Shown here piece by piece: positions 34,792 through 44,276 of a stretch of 64,000 nt of DNA. The stretch is from JALYYC01 sp039922495. Its GTDB lineage: Bacteria > Chloroflexota > Dormibacteria > CF-121. The DNA is taken from assembly GCA_039922495.1 (NCBI GenBank), contig JBDTEO010000005.1, positions 4,021 to 68,020 on the forward strand, written 5' to 3'. Under the pieces are notes generated by a model. The model worked only from the letters and a program-made list of their open reading frames with translations, did not search any database and was not told the DNA's origin. Numbering within the stretch: position 1 is the first letter of the stretch; every line of letters begins with the position of its first letter. A program made the translations under genes and the position numbers.

Positions 34792-35813
34792 CGAGCCCCC
34801 TGGTCAGCGTCTGCATCCCGGTCTATAACGGCGAGGCCTTTCTCGACCGCTGCCTGGCGGCGATTGTCAAGCAAACCTACGCCAACCTCGACATCCTGGT
34901 CGTCGACAACCACTCGACCGACGGCACCGCCGCGGTCCTCAAAACCTGGGGAACGCGTGATGCCCGGATCCGGGTCGTCATCAACGGGCGGAATATCGGG
35001 CTGGTGCCCAATCGCAACCGGTGCATCGAGCTGGCTCAGGGCGAGTGGATCAAGTTCATGGACGTCGATGATGTGCTGGCCCCGAACGCCGTGCAGCGCC
35101 TGGTGGAGGCCGCTGATGGATCACATCGCATGGCGATCTCCCGCCGCCTCTTCGTCTACGAGGACGTCGCCGATGCGCAGCGCGAACTGATGGAGCAGGA
35201 GGTCCGCCGCTTCGAATTGCGCGAGCTCCTACCGGGCCGCTCCCTCATCTCGCCGGAGGAAGTGGCCAAGCTGGCTCTTGTCTACCGGGGTCGCAACTTC
35301 GTCGGCGAGCCGACCGCGGTCATGATGCACCGCTCCGTCTTCGATGAATTCGGCAGCTTCAACGAAGACCTCGTGCAGATCCCCGACCTCGAGTACTGGC
35401 TGCGGGTCGGCCTGCACACCGGGATCGTCTACATCGATGAGCCCCTCTCCTGCTTTCGCATTCACAATGGCGCTGCCAGCACCGCCAACCAGGCGCTCCG
35501 CAACTTCCGCGCGGACCGCGTCGATCAACTGATCCTCCTGCACGAGTATCTCTACAGCCCCTACTTCGAGCCGCTGCGAGCGCTGGCGGCCTCGCAGGAT
35601 GTCCTCGAGGGGCTCCGCGCCGATTTCCGCCGCCGGGCGATCCGGATCGCGATACGCGCCGCCCTGGATGGCCGGTCGGTCAACCCACAGTTGCGCGACC
35701 ACTGGGCGCAGTGGCGGATCATCGGCCGGGCGCGTCCCCACCTGCGGTCGCGTGGCGATGCCCTGCTGCCGTTGGCGGCCTTCGTCCTGCGGGCGACGCG
35801 GGTGCGTCGATGA
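34788..35813 (+). CDS. GT2-family glycosyltransferase
   Basis: A 341-residue GT-A enzyme: VSVCIPVYNGEAFL, DNHSTDGT, a NIGLVPNRNRC loop, FMDVDDVL (DxD metal site) and a DLEYWLR motif. The C-terminal 110 residues are helical and basic. One of the repeat-unit assembling enzymes. The start GTG 34788 overlaps the flippase stop. Confidence 0.9.
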   Translation: MTSPLVSVCIPVYNGEAFLDRCLAAIVKQTYANLDILVVDNHSTDGTAAVLKTWGTRDARIRVVINGRNIGLVPNRNRCIELAQGEWIKFMDVDDVLAPNAVQRLVEAADGSHRMAISRRLFVYEDVADAQRELMEQEVRRFELRELLPGRSLISPEEVAKLALVYRGRNFVGEPTAVMMHRSVFDEFGSFNEDLVQIPDLEYWLRVGLHTGIVYIDEPLSCFRIHNGAASTANQALRNFRADRVDQLILLHEYLYSPYFEPLRALAASQDVLEGLRADFRRRAIRIAIRAALDGRSVNPQLRDHWAQWRIIGRARPHLRSRGDALLPLAAFVLRATRVRR

Positions 35814-36946
35814 CCGGCACGACCCTGGCGCCCGTGTCGGTGCTTCGATCAGGCGCGCAGCCGCGCCGCGTGGCGCTGGTCGAATTCTTTGGGATCGGCG
35901 GTACCGCCGACTACACCGATTGCCTGGCTCGTGCGCTGGCGGCTCGCGGGATTCGCGTCGCGGTGGTGACCTCGAGCCTCTTCAGCCCGATCCTTCCGAA
36001 TCCGCCCTATGAGATCGTGCGGGCGTTTACCTACGGACCCGGTCAGCCAAAGCCATGGAAGGCCCTGCAACTGGCCCGCGCCCTCCGGCCGGCGCGCGCG
36101 TTCCTGCAGACCTTCAATCCCGATGTCATCCACGCGCAGGGCACTGTGCTGCCGGTGGTCGAGCGCTTCCTCTATCGTGGCCTGCGCGTGCCCCTCGTCT
36201 GCACGGTGCACGATGCGCGCGCGCATGAACGCCGGCCCTGGCTGGGCTCCTTTACCGCCTTCTATCGGGACTTCCCCTGGTTGATCTGCCACTCTGACTC
36301 CACCCGGCGCCAGGTCCAGCGGGCGATCCCTCGGGCCCGGATCGCGGTCGTGCCGCACGGCGCGTATACCGCGCTCGTCACGCCCCTCCCCACCACCGGC
36401 GATGCCCGGCACCGACTGGAGCTCCCGGCGGCGAGCCGGATCGCCCTGTTTTTCGGCTTCATCCGTCCGTACAAGGGGCTCGAGCTGTTTCTCGACGGGC
36501 TTGAGATCGCCCGACGGCAGGGGCACGACCTGGTTGGCCTGGTCGCCGGCCGGCCCCTCTACGACGTCAGTGGCAGCGTGGAGCGCGCGCGTCAAACCGG
36601 GGTACCGGTCTCCTGGCATCTGCGATTCATTCTTCGCGAGGAGATCGCCACCTTCTTTGCCGCCGCCAACGTCGTCGCCTTGCCCTACCTCGACACCTCG
36701 GACAGTGGCGCATTCGAGCTGGCCGCCGCCTTCGGCAAACCGGTGGTGGTCAGCGACGCCGGCGGCCTGCGCGAGGCCTTCTCGCGCTACGGCTACGGCA
36801 GCGTGGTCCCGCCGCGCAATGCGCCGGCGCTGGCTCGGGCGCTCCTCGGACCCTACCCGGCGGCCCGCATCGGCGACGGGCAGAACACCTGGTCGGCGGT
36901 AGCCGCCTCCACTGAAGCGGTCTACCGGGAGGCGCTGGGTGGCTAG
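35810..36946 (+). CDS. GT4-family glycosyltransferase
   Basis: A 378-residue GT-B enzyme with an N-terminal GIGGTADYTDCLARAL segment and a C-terminal domain with FFGFIRPYKGLE and a short E-x7-E-type site (SGAFELAAAFGKPVV). Homologous to glycosyltransferases that use NDP-sugars in exopolysaccharide assembly. ATG 35810 overlaps the upstream stop; the downstream gene overlaps by 8 bases. Confidence 0.88.
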   Translation: MTGTTLAPVSVLRSGAQPRRVALVEFFGIGGTADYTDCLARALAARGIRVAVVTSSLFSPILPNPPYEIVRAFTYGPGQPKPWKALQLARALRPARAFLQTFNPDVIHAQGTVLPVVERFLYRGLRVPLVCTVHDARAHERRPWLGSFTAFYRDFPWLICHSDSTRRQVQRAIPRARIAVVPHGAYTALVTPLPTTGDARHRLELPAASRIALFFGFIRPYKGLELFLDGLEIARRQGHDLVGLVAGRPLYDVSGSVERARQTGVPVSWHLRFILREEIATFFAAANVVALPYLDTSDSGAFELAAAFGKPVVVSDAGGLREAFSRYGYGSVVPPRNAPALARALLGPYPAARIGDGQNTWSAVAASTEAVYREALGG

Positions 36947-38096
36947 ACTGCGCGTGCTCTACGTCGGTCCACACGAACCATCGCCGATCGCGGTGCGGCC
37001 CTGGCTCTTCCTTGGGGCGCTCCAACAGCGGCATGTCATCGACCTGGTGACCCTCGGCCAATCCAATCACCCCACCCCGCTCGATCGCGTCGCCGCCCTC
37101 CGGCATCTGCCCAACCGCGGCTTTCCGCTGCAGGCGATGGTGGTCGAGTCGCACCGGATGCGGCGCGCGCTGCAGCAGGCGATCGCGCATGGCGACTACG
37201 ACGTGATCCACGTCGAGCACGTGCGCGGCCTCGCCGCCGTGCCCGAATCCGCCTGGGGCCGCGTGCTGTTCGACGCGGTCGACTGCGTGTCCGACCTGTT
37301 TTTCCAGGCCGCCCCCTACCACGGCGTCGCGGGGAGCCGCATGTTCCGCAGCGAGGCCCGGCGGCTGGCACGCTTTGAGGCGAGGGCGATCTCCGCTGCG
37401 GCAACCGTCCTGGTCGCCTCGCGCCGCGACGCCGCCGGGCTCAGCCGCCTGCGACCGCAGGTGCCCGTGCATGTCCTCCATAACCCGGTCGACCTCACCC
37501 GCTTCCGGCCGGGCCTGGAGCGGTCGGCCAACACGGTGGTGTTCACCGGCAAGATGAGCTTTCACGCCAACCGGGTGGCGGCCCTCTGGCTCATCGGCGA
37601 GATCTGGCCGCTCGTCCAGGCCCGGCACCCGGAGGCTCGCCTGGTGATCGCCGGCGCCCGTCCGGCGGGCTCCCTCACCCGCCGGCGCCGGCCTGGCGTC
37701 GAGGTGACCGGCTTCGTCCCTGACCTGGGCCGGTTCATCGCGGGCGCTGCCGTCGCGGTGGCCCCGCTTCGATACGCCGTCGGGATCCAGAACAAGGTGC
37801 TGGAGGCGATGGCGTGTGCGACGCCGGTCGTCACGACCTCGGCCGCCGTCGGCGACCTCGGCTTCGAAGAAGGCGGTCATGGCTTTGTCGCCAACGATGC
37901 CCGCGCCTTCGCCGAGCGGATCTGCTGGCTGCTCGATGATCGGCGCCTCGCCGGCGAGATGGGCCGCGCCGGTCGCGACTACGTCGAACGGCATCACGCG
38001 ATCGGTCCGCTGGCGGACCAGCTCGACCGCTATTACCACGATCTACAACCCGCGAACGCAACCGTAGCGATCAAAAGAGAGGTGGAAGCAATCTGA
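36939..38096 (+). CDS. GT4-family glycosyltransferase
   Basis: A 385-residue GT-B enzyme related to the one at 31195 (same PslH/TuaH-like group): the N-terminus LRVLYVGPHEPSPIAVRP, central VVFTGKMSFHANRVAALW, and C-terminal GIQNKVLEAMACATPVV. Cytoplasmic sugar transfer to the lipid-linked intermediate. GTG 36939 overlaps the previous gene; its TGA shares a base with the next ATG. Confidence 0.88.
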   Translation: MARLRVLYVGPHEPSPIAVRPWLFLGALQQRHVIDLVTLGQSNHPTPLDRVAALRHLPNRGFPLQAMVVESHRMRRALQQAIAHGDYDVIHVEHVRGLAAVPESAWGRVLFDAVDCVSDLFFQAAPYHGVAGSRMFRSEARRLARFEARAISAAATVLVASRRDAAGLSRLRPQVPVHVLHNPVDLTRFRPGLERSANTVVFTGKMSFHANRVAALWLIGEIWPLVQARHPEARLVIAGARPAGSLTRRRRPGVEVTGFVPDLGRFIAGAAVAVAPLRYAVGIQNKVLEAMACATPVVTTSAAVGDLGFEEGGHGFVANDARAFAERICWLLDDRRLAGEMGRAGRDYVERHHAIGPLADQLDRYYHDLQPANATVAIKREVEAI

Positions 38097-39133
38097 TGCG
38101 TGTGTTGATAACCGGCCACAAGGGCTACATCGGCTCGGTAATGACTCCCTATCTCCAGGCGGAGGGTCACGAGGTCGTCGGCCTGGACGCCGAGTTCTTT
38201 GGCGATTGCCTCTTCGGCCCGGCCGGCCCTGAAGGCGCGTCCATCCGCAAAGACATTCGGGACATCAGCGTCGGCGACCTCGAGGGCTTCGACGCCGTCG
38301 TGCACCTTGCCGCCCTCGCCAACGACCCGCTCGGCGACCTCAATCCCGACTGGACCTACGACATCAACCACCGGGCCTCGGCGCATCTCGCCAGGATGGC
38401 CAAGGAGGCCGGCGTCGCCCGCTTCGTCTTCTCCTCGTCGTGCAGCATGTACGGCGACGGCTGGAAGGACGAGCTCCTCTCGGAGGACGCCCCGATGCGC
38501 CCGCTGACCCCCTACGCGGTGTCGAAGGCACGCTCCGAGGAGGACATCGCGAAGCTGGCCGACCGCGATTTCACCCCGGTCTACATGCGCAATGGCAGTG
38601 CCTACGGCGTCTCCTCGCACCTGCGCGCCGACCTCGTCCTCAACAACCTGATGGGCTGGGCGTTCACCACCGGCAACATCCGCATCCTGTCCGACGGCTC
38701 CCCCTGGCGCCCGATCGTCCACGTCGAGGACATCGCGATGGCCTTTGGCCAGGTGCTGGTCGCGCCCCGGGACGCCATCCACAACCAGGCGTTCAACGTC
38801 GGCCGTGACGGGGAGAACTACCAGGTGCGGCAGCTCGCCACCATCGTCAACGATCTCCTGCCCGAGGCGACCGTCGAATTCGTCGGCAAGAATCCCGATC
38901 CGCGCAATTACCGCGTCAGCTTCGAGAAGATCCTCGCCACCCTGCCGGGGTTTCAGCCGAAATGGGATGCTCGGCTGGGCGCCCGCCAGTTGCTGGACGG
39001 CTATCGCGCGGAAGGCCTCACCGCGGAACGATTCCAGGGCCCGGCGTACACGCGGCTGCTGCAGCTCAACGCCTTGCTTGACGCCGGCCGGCTCGACGAC
39101 TCCTTGCGCTGGCGCGTGCTCGCGACCGTCTGA
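38096..39133 (+). CDS. NAD-dependent epimerase/dehydratase (extended SDR)
   Basis: A 345-residue extended SDR with a variant dinucleotide loop (GHKGYIGS), SSSCSMYG strand and Y-x-x-x-K (TPYAVSK). The loop and the DGSPWRPIVHVEDIA segment are typical of a group found beside RfbC-like epimerases. With the next gene it may perform a 4,6-dehydration/reduction plus 3,5-epimerisation on an NDP-sugar, for instance a heptose (inference). Confidence 0.88.
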   Translation: MRVLITGHKGYIGSVMTPYLQAEGHEVVGLDAEFFGDCLFGPAGPEGASIRKDIRDISVGDLEGFDAVVHLAALANDPLGDLNPDWTYDINHRASAHLARMAKEAGVARFVFSSSCSMYGDGWKDELLSEDAPMRPLTPYAVSKARSEEDIAKLADRDFTPVYMRNGSAYGVSSHLRADLVLNNLMGWAFTTGNIRILSDGSPWRPIVHVEDIAMAFGQVLVAPRDAIHNQAFNVGRDGENYQVRQLATIVNDLLPEATVEFVGKNPDPRNYRVSFEKILATLPGFQPKWDARLGARQLLDGYRAEGLTAERFQGPAYTRLLQLNALLDAGRLDDSLRWRVLATV

Positions 39134-39164
39134 TGCACGATCAATTTCTTGTTCGGAGGACCCA

Positions 39165-39716
39165 GTGAAATTCAGCGAGACCGACCTCAGCGGCGCGTTC
39201 ACGATCGAAATCGAGCCGCGTAGCGACGCACGCGGATTCTTTTCCCGGACCTTCTGCCAGCAGGAGTTCGAGGCGCACGGGTTGAAACCCATCATTGCCC
39301 AGTGCAACATGTCGTACAACTACCGGCAGGGGACCGTGCGCGGCCTCCACTACCAGCTGCCGCCGGCAACCGAGGCCAAGCTGATCCGCTGTGTCCGGGG
39401 CGCGATTCAGAGCATCATCGTCGACCTGCGACCCGGGTCCCGGACCTACCTGTCACATTTCCAGGTGACGCTCTCGGCGGAGAACCGCCGCGCCATCTAC
39501 GTCCCCGAGATGTTCGCCAATGGCTATCAGACGTTGACCGACGACGCCGAGGCGATCTACGAGGTGAGCGAGTTCTATGCCCCGGAGCGCGAGCGCGGCC
39601 TCCGCTACGACGATCCCCGCCTCGGCATCCGCCTCCCCCTGCCGGTCAGCGTCATCTCGGAGAAAGATTCCGGATGGCCGCTGCTCGAGGGAGCGCCGGT
39701 GGGAGCGCACGCATGA
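39165..39716 (+). CDS. dTDP-4-dehydrorhamnose 3,5-epimerase-like protein (RmlC/RfbC family)
   Basis: A 183-residue cupin-fold protein of the RmlC family: DARGFFSRTFC, QCNMSYN, the catalytic His in VRGLHYQ, FANGYQTL (the usual FAHGFQTL with His to Asn) and YEVSEFYAPE. It should epimerise C3/C5 of a 4-keto NDP-sugar. No rmlA, rmlB or rmlD set is present here, so the substrate may be another NDP-sugar such as a keto-heptose (inference). GTG 39165 with GGAGGA upstream is the only good start. Confidence 0.88.
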   Translation: MKFSETDLSGAFTIEIEPRSDARGFFSRTFCQQEFEAHGLKPIIAQCNMSYNYRQGTVRGLHYQLPPATEAKLIRCVRGAIQSIIVDLRPGSRTYLSHFQVTLSAENRRAIYVPEMFANGYQTLTDDAEAIYEVSEFYAPERERGLRYDDPRLGIRLPLPVSVISEKDSGWPLLEGAPVGAHA

Positions 39717-41017
39717 TCCTCGTGGACAGCGCCCTCCAGGCACGCGAGCGCAGCGGCCGCCCGGTGCGTGTCGGCATGATCGGTGCCGGCGCCATGGGCC
39801 GGGCGATTGCCAACCAGATCAGCAATGCCGTGCCGGGGATGCGCCTGGTCGCCATCTCCAACCGCCATCTCGACACCGCCTGCCGGGCGTTCGGCGAGGC
39901 TGGCGTGGAGGATGTCGCGGTGGTCGACAGCGTGGCCGCGTTGGAGCGCGCCATCGACGCCGGACGATCGGTGGTCACCGACGATCCCTCGCTCCTCTGC
40001 CGCGCGGACGCGATCGAGGCGATCATCGAGGTCACCGGCTCAATCGAGTTTGCGGCCGGGGTCGTCCTGGACGCCATCGACCATGGCAAGCACGTCATCC
40101 TCATGAATGCCGAGCTGGATGGCACGCTCGGACCGATTCTGAAGGCGCGCGCGGACCGCGCCGGGGTCATCCTGACCGCCTGTGAGGGTGACCAACCCGG
40201 CGTCGAGATGAATCTCTATCGCTTCGTCAAGGGCATCGGGCTGACGCCACTCCTCTGCGGGAACATCAAGGGCCTGCAGGACCATTACCGCACGCCGACC
40301 ACGCAGGAAGGCTACGCCCGGCGCTGGGGCCTCAAGCCGGAGATGGCCACCAGTTTTGCCGACGGCACCAAGATTTCCTTCGAGCAGGCGATTGTCGCCA
40401 ACGGCACGGGCATGCGAGTCGCCCGGCGGGGCATGCTCGGGTATGACGTCCCCGGCGAGCATATCGACGACCTCACCCGCCGCTACGATGTCGACTGGCT
40501 GCGCGGGATGGGCGGGATCGTCGATTACGTCGTGGGAGCCCGCCCGGCACCCGGCGTCTTCGTCTTCGCGACGCACGAGGATCCGAAGCAGCGGCACCTG
40601 CTGAACCTCTACCGGCTCGGCGAGGGTCCCCTCTACAGCTTCTATGCCCCGTACCATCTGTGCCATTTCGAGGTCCCGACGTCCGTCGCGCGCGCCGTCC
40701 TCTTCAACGACGCCGCCCTGGCACCGCTCGGCGGCCCCCGCGTCGAGGTGATCGCCACCGCCAAGACCGACCTCCGCCGTGGCCAGCGGCTTGACGGCAT
40801 CGGCGGATACCTGACCTATGGACAATGCGAGAACGCCAGCGTCGTGGCCGAGCAGCGCCTGCTGCCCATGGGACTCGCGGAAGGCTGCCAGCTTCGCCGG
40901 GACATTAAGAAGGACGGCGTGATCGCCTATGACGACGTGGAGGTCCCGGAGGGCCGGCTGTGCGATCGGCTGCGTGCCGAACAGGAGACCCATTTCGGGG
41001 TCCTGGTGGCGGCCTGA
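39713..41017 (+). CDS. NAD(P)-dependent dehydrogenase with C-terminal SAF domain (COG4091-like)
   Basis: A 434-residue oxidoreductase: Rossmann loop GMIGAGAMGRAIANQI (about 21-36), a homoserine-dehydrogenase-like central part (EVTGSIEFAAGVVLDAIDHGKHVILMNAELD), and a SAF domain at the C-terminus (about 365-430). It matches the predicted 'homoserine dehydrogenase' COG4091 group, whose members in sugar clusters are thought to act on sugar acids or branched sugars. The exact reaction is unknown. The ATG overlaps the previous stop by 4 bases. Confidence 0.82.
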   Translation: MILVDSALQARERSGRPVRVGMIGAGAMGRAIANQISNAVPGMRLVAISNRHLDTACRAFGEAGVEDVAVVDSVAALERAIDAGRSVVTDDPSLLCRADAIEAIIEVTGSIEFAAGVVLDAIDHGKHVILMNAELDGTLGPILKARADRAGVILTACEGDQPGVEMNLYRFVKGIGLTPLLCGNIKGLQDHYRTPTTQEGYARRWGLKPEMATSFADGTKISFEQAIVANGTGMRVARRGMLGYDVPGEHIDDLTRRYDVDWLRGMGGIVDYVVGARPAPGVFVFATHEDPKQRHLLNLYRLGEGPLYSFYAPYHLCHFEVPTSVARAVLFNDAALAPLGGPRVEVIATAKTDLRRGQRLDGIGGYLTYGQCENASVVAEQRLLPMGLAEGCQLRRDIKKDGVIAYDDVEVPEGRLCDRLRAEQETHFGVLVAA

Positions 41018-41030
41018 AGGAGGAGATCGC

Positions 41031-41867
41031 ATGCGCATCGTGATTCCGTCGGCGGGCCTGGGAAGCCGGTTCCTACCGCTGACCCGGGCGGTGCCCAAGG
41101 AAATGCTGCTGCTCGGCGAGTGGCCGTTGATTCACCATGCGCTCCTCGAGGCGGAGGCGGCCGGCTTCGACTCGGCGATCTTGGTCATCTCGCCCATGAA
41201 GCAAGCGATTCGGACCTACTTCGAGCCGGCCCCGGAGCTGGAGCATGAACTGGCGGAACAGGGCAACCGGCGGGGCCTGGCGCGTTTGCACGCGGCCCAG
41301 GCGCTCGGCCGGCGGATGCAGCTCACCTTTATCGAAGCCTGGACCCGCGGTCCGGGACAGGCGGTCCTGCTGAGCCGCGAGCTGACCGGCGAAACGACCT
41401 TCGCGGTGCTCCTGCCGGACGACGTGGTCCCCACCGTTGACCACTGGCGGTCCCTCCGATCGCTGTGGCAGAAAACGGGTGCGCCGACCCTGTGCCTGCG
41501 CAAGGTGCCGATGGCGGACGCCGGGCGTTTCGGCATGGCCCGCTGCGACCGGGTCGACGGGGACCTTCGCGTCCGCGACCTGGTGGAAAAGCCGGCCCCC
41601 GGCCGGGCTGGCTCCGACCTGGCGATCTTTGGCCGCTACATCGTCACGCCGCCCCTCGTCGAGGTCCTGGCGGAGCGGCTCACGTACACGACTGGCGAGC
41701 TCCAGCTGACCGAGGGCTATGCGGACCTGCTCGACCGGCCCCCGGGCGTCTTCGGGGTGGAGTTCACCGCCGACTCGTACGACTGTGGGACGCCTGAAGA
41801 CTATGCCCGGTCGACGACGCGCTATGCGGAATGGACCGCCGCCACCCGCCTGGTGGAGGTTGGCTGA
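41031..41867 (+). CDS. galU: Sugar nucleotidyltransferase (GalU/UTP-glucose-1-phosphate uridylyltransferase-like)
   Basis: A 278-residue nucleotidyltransferase with the opening SAGLGSRFLPLTRAVPKEMLLLG, a KEML substrate loop, LLPDDVV metal site and VEKPAP motif, all typical of GalU. It makes UDP-glucose from UTP and glucose 1-phosphate for the locus. An excellent AAGGAGGAG site sits 6 bases before the ATG. It is not an HddC-type heptose guanylyltransferase, which has a different signature. Confidence 0.88.
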   Translation: MRIVIPSAGLGSRFLPLTRAVPKEMLLLGEWPLIHHALLEAEAAGFDSAILVISPMKQAIRTYFEPAPELEHELAEQGNRRGLARLHAAQALGRRMQLTFIEAWTRGPGQAVLLSRELTGETTFAVLLPDDVVPTVDHWRSLRSLWQKTGAPTLCLRKVPMADAGRFGMARCDRVDGDLRVRDLVEKPAPGRAGSDLAIFGRYIVTPPLVEVLAERLTYTTGELQLTEGYADLLDRPPGVFGVEFTADSYDCGTPEDYARSTTRYAEWTAATRLVEVG

Positions 41868-41871
41868 CCCG

Positions 41872-42999
41872 ATGGCCCTGACCCAGCTGGCGCCGGCCGC
41901 CGTGAGCTCCGCGATCCAGGTGCGCGAAGTGACGACGCTCACGGAGTTCGACGCCATGCGCAGCGAGTGGAACGCCCTGGTCGCCCGCCTCGACCTGCCG
42001 GCGCCCTTCCAGAGCTGGGAATGGAATCGGGCCTGGTGGAACCATTTCGGCGGCGGCCGATCGCTGCTGATCCTCGAGTTCCGCCGGCACGACGAGCTGG
42101 TGGGGATCGCCCCGCTGTTTCGGCGACGGCTCGGGACGCCGGCGCTCGGCATCTCGATGCTCATGCCGCTCGGCTGGGAAGGCAACGACCTCGGCAACGG
42201 CATCACCGAGCAATGGGAATTCCTCTTCCCGGCTGAGCACCGGATGGCCCTGCTCGAGCGCCTGGCCTGCTGGCTGCAACACCATCCATGGAGCACCGTC
42301 CTACTGCCGGGCTTTGGTGCCAACGATGCGCTCCCGGAGTGGATGCAGCGACGCATCGCCTATCGGGGCAAGGGCGTCGTCTTCGACCACCGACGGCTCC
42401 CCGCCACCTGGGAGGCGCTGGTGGCCAGCCTCAACAAGAGCATGCGCGACAACGTGCGCTATTACCCGAGGTTGATGGCGCGCCGGGGCCATCCCTACCA
42501 CTTCGTCGTCGCGGAGACCCCGGCCGAAGTCTCGGCCGCGTTGCCGGTGCTCTTCAACCTGCACCGGGAACGAGCGGAAGCTAGCATGAAAATTTCCCAC
42601 GACGATTATTTCAACCACCCCAATCGGCGCGCCTTCATCCGCGAGGTGGCGGCGCAACTGGCGGAACAGGGATCGGTGAAAATCGGCGTCCTCCGGGTCG
42701 ACGGCGAGCCGATCGCGGCCCAGATGTGGTTCGAGAAAGGCGACGTCCTCTTCCTCTATTACTCGGGCTTCCTTCCCGACTGGCAGTCGCACTCGGTGGC
42801 GCTGCTCGCCACCATCGGCGCGCTCCAGGAAGGGATGAGCCGGGGGATGCGCCAGATCGAGTTCCTGGCCGGTGGCGGGCATCCGAAGGCGCGCTGGGAT
42901 ACCCAACAGCGTGTCCGCGGCAACATCTGGCTGGCCCGCCGCCCACGCCTGACGCGCTTCCTCTTCAGCCTGCCCGTCCATTACCGACAGCTGGCATGA
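41872..42999 (+). CDS. BcsL/CelD-like GNAT acyltransferase
   Basis: A 375-residue protein of the CelD/BcsL family (GNAT fold, two lobes; the second starts near residue 185 with LNKSMRDNVRYYPR). Members are thought to acylate cell-surface sugars or assist polysaccharide production. Conserved segments include FQSWEWNRAWW and IAAQMWFEKGDVLFLYYSGF. It probably decorates the exopolysaccharide (inference). The stop overlaps the next ATG (ATGA). Confidence 0.85.
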   Translation: MALTQLAPAAVSSAIQVREVTTLTEFDAMRSEWNALVARLDLPAPFQSWEWNRAWWNHFGGGRSLLILEFRRHDELVGIAPLFRRRLGTPALGISMLMPLGWEGNDLGNGITEQWEFLFPAEHRMALLERLACWLQHHPWSTVLLPGFGANDALPEWMQRRIAYRGKGVVFDHRRLPATWEALVASLNKSMRDNVRYYPRLMARRGHPYHFVVAETPAEVSAALPVLFNLHRERAEASMKISHDDYFNHPNRRAFIREVAAQLAEQGSVKIGVLRVDGEPIAAQMWFEKGDVLFLYYSGFLPDWQSHSVALLATIGALQEGMSRGMRQIEFLAGGGHPKARWDTQQRVRGNIWLARRPRLTRFLFSLPVHYRQLA

Positions 43000-44261
43000 G
43001 GCGTGATCGAGCCGGCGCTCCGGGGGCGCCGGTTTGTTTGTTTCTGGGCGGGTTGGCCATCCTTGCCCTCGGCGTGGCCTCCGGTGATCTGGCTGGTACC
43101 GCCTCACCGACCTCGGCCGCGGCGGCCTCCCTCTCGATCCGCATCGTGGGGAATCACTTTGTCGGTCAGGCCGGTCGCCCGATCCTGCTCCGGGGCGTCA
43201 ACCGCTCGGGCACGGAATACGAGTGCATGGATGGCCGGGGCGTCTTCGACGGTCCGGACGATGCCGCGTCGATCGCCATCATGGCGTCGTGGCATATCAA
43301 CGCCGTCCGGGTGCCGCTCAACGAAGACTGCTGGCTCGGGATCAACGGGGCGCCGGCCGCCTACAGCGGGACACCCTACCGTGACGCGATCCGGGCCTAC
43401 GTCCGCCGCCTCCACGATGCCGGCCTCTACGCGATCGTCGATCTGCATTGGAGCGCCCAGGGCACCCTCCCGGCGGACGGCCGCACGGGCCAGGGTCGGG
43501 CGATGGCCGATGCCGACCATGCGCCGGCCTTCTGGCAGTCCGTCGCCGCGACCTTCCGTGACGATCCCGCCGTGCTCCTCGACCTCTTCAACGAACCGCA
43601 CGACATCAGCTGGGACTGCTGGGCGAACGGCTGCACTGTGCAGGACGCCACCGGGAGCTGGCAGGTAGCCGGTTTCCAGTCGCTGCTGGATACCGTCCGT
43701 GCCACGGGCGCGACCAACCCGGTGTTGGTGGCGGGCAACCGCTGGGCGGGGGATCTGCGCGGATGGCCCCACGGGTTGCGCGACTCGGCCCACCAACTGG
43801 CGGCTTCCTGGCATGTCTATTCGCCGGGCACCCGGCTCGACGCGCTGCGGGATCTCGTCGTCCGCCCGATCGCCGGAACCTACCCGGTGGTCGTCGCCGA
43901 GGTTGGCGAGAAAGACTGTGCCAGCCGCTGGTTGACCGGGTTCCTGCGCTGGGCCGACGACGCCGGCATCTCCTATCTCGCCTGGACCTGGGATACCTGG
44001 CCGGACTGCGGCAATCCGGTGCTGATCACCTCCTACCAGGGGGCGCCGACGGCCTACGGGGCCGGCTACCGCGACCACCTCGCCGCGCTCTGGCGAGACC
44101 ATCCAGCGCCCCGGGTCCTGAGTGCCTTCGAAGCCGACCTCCCGCTGATGACGTTGGCCGTCGGCGCCGGCCTGCTTGGCCTGGGGCTTGCGGCCTTCCT
44201 ATTTTTCACTGTGAGACGTCTTCGACAACGAAAATCGGCACGGCGGGTAGCCGCCTTGTAG
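42996..44261 (+). CDS. Secreted GH5-type cellulase-like hydrolase with C-terminal membrane anchor (paralogue A)
   Basis: A 421-residue protein: N-terminal hydrophobic export segment (about 13-31), GH5 barrel (about 47-365) with acid/base E200 (LFNEPHD) and nucleophile E302 (VVVAEVGE), and a C-terminal membrane segment (about 383-405) followed by an Arg-rich tail. It should cut beta-linked glucans or a similar polymer at the cell surface, for trimming or release of the polymer made here (inference). Its neighbour at 44277 is a close paralogue. Confidence 0.9.
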   Translation: MRRDRAGAPGAPVCLFLGGLAILALGVASGDLAGTASPTSAAAASLSIRIVGNHFVGQAGRPILLRGVNRSGTEYECMDGRGVFDGPDDAASIAIMASWHINAVRVPLNEDCWLGINGAPAAYSGTPYRDAIRAYVRRLHDAGLYAIVDLHWSAQGTLPADGRTGQGRAMADADHAPAFWQSVAATFRDDPAVLLDLFNEPHDISWDCWANGCTVQDATGSWQVAGFQSLLDTVRATGATNPVLVAGNRWAGDLRGWPHGLRDSAHQLAASWHVYSPGTRLDALRDLVVRPIAGTYPVVVAEVGEKDCASRWLTGFLRWADDAGISYLAWTWDTWPDCGNPVLITSYQGAPTAYGAGYRDHLAALWRDHPAPRVLSAFEADLPLMTLAVGAGLLGLGLAAFLFFTVRRLRQRKSARRVAAL

Positions 44262-44276
44262 GATGCCGCTCAGCAG

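Noticed and set aside
41031..41867. HddC-type heptose-1-phosphate guanylyltransferase
   Set aside because: The sequence has the GalU opening (SAGLGSRFLPLT, KEML) rather than HddC features.
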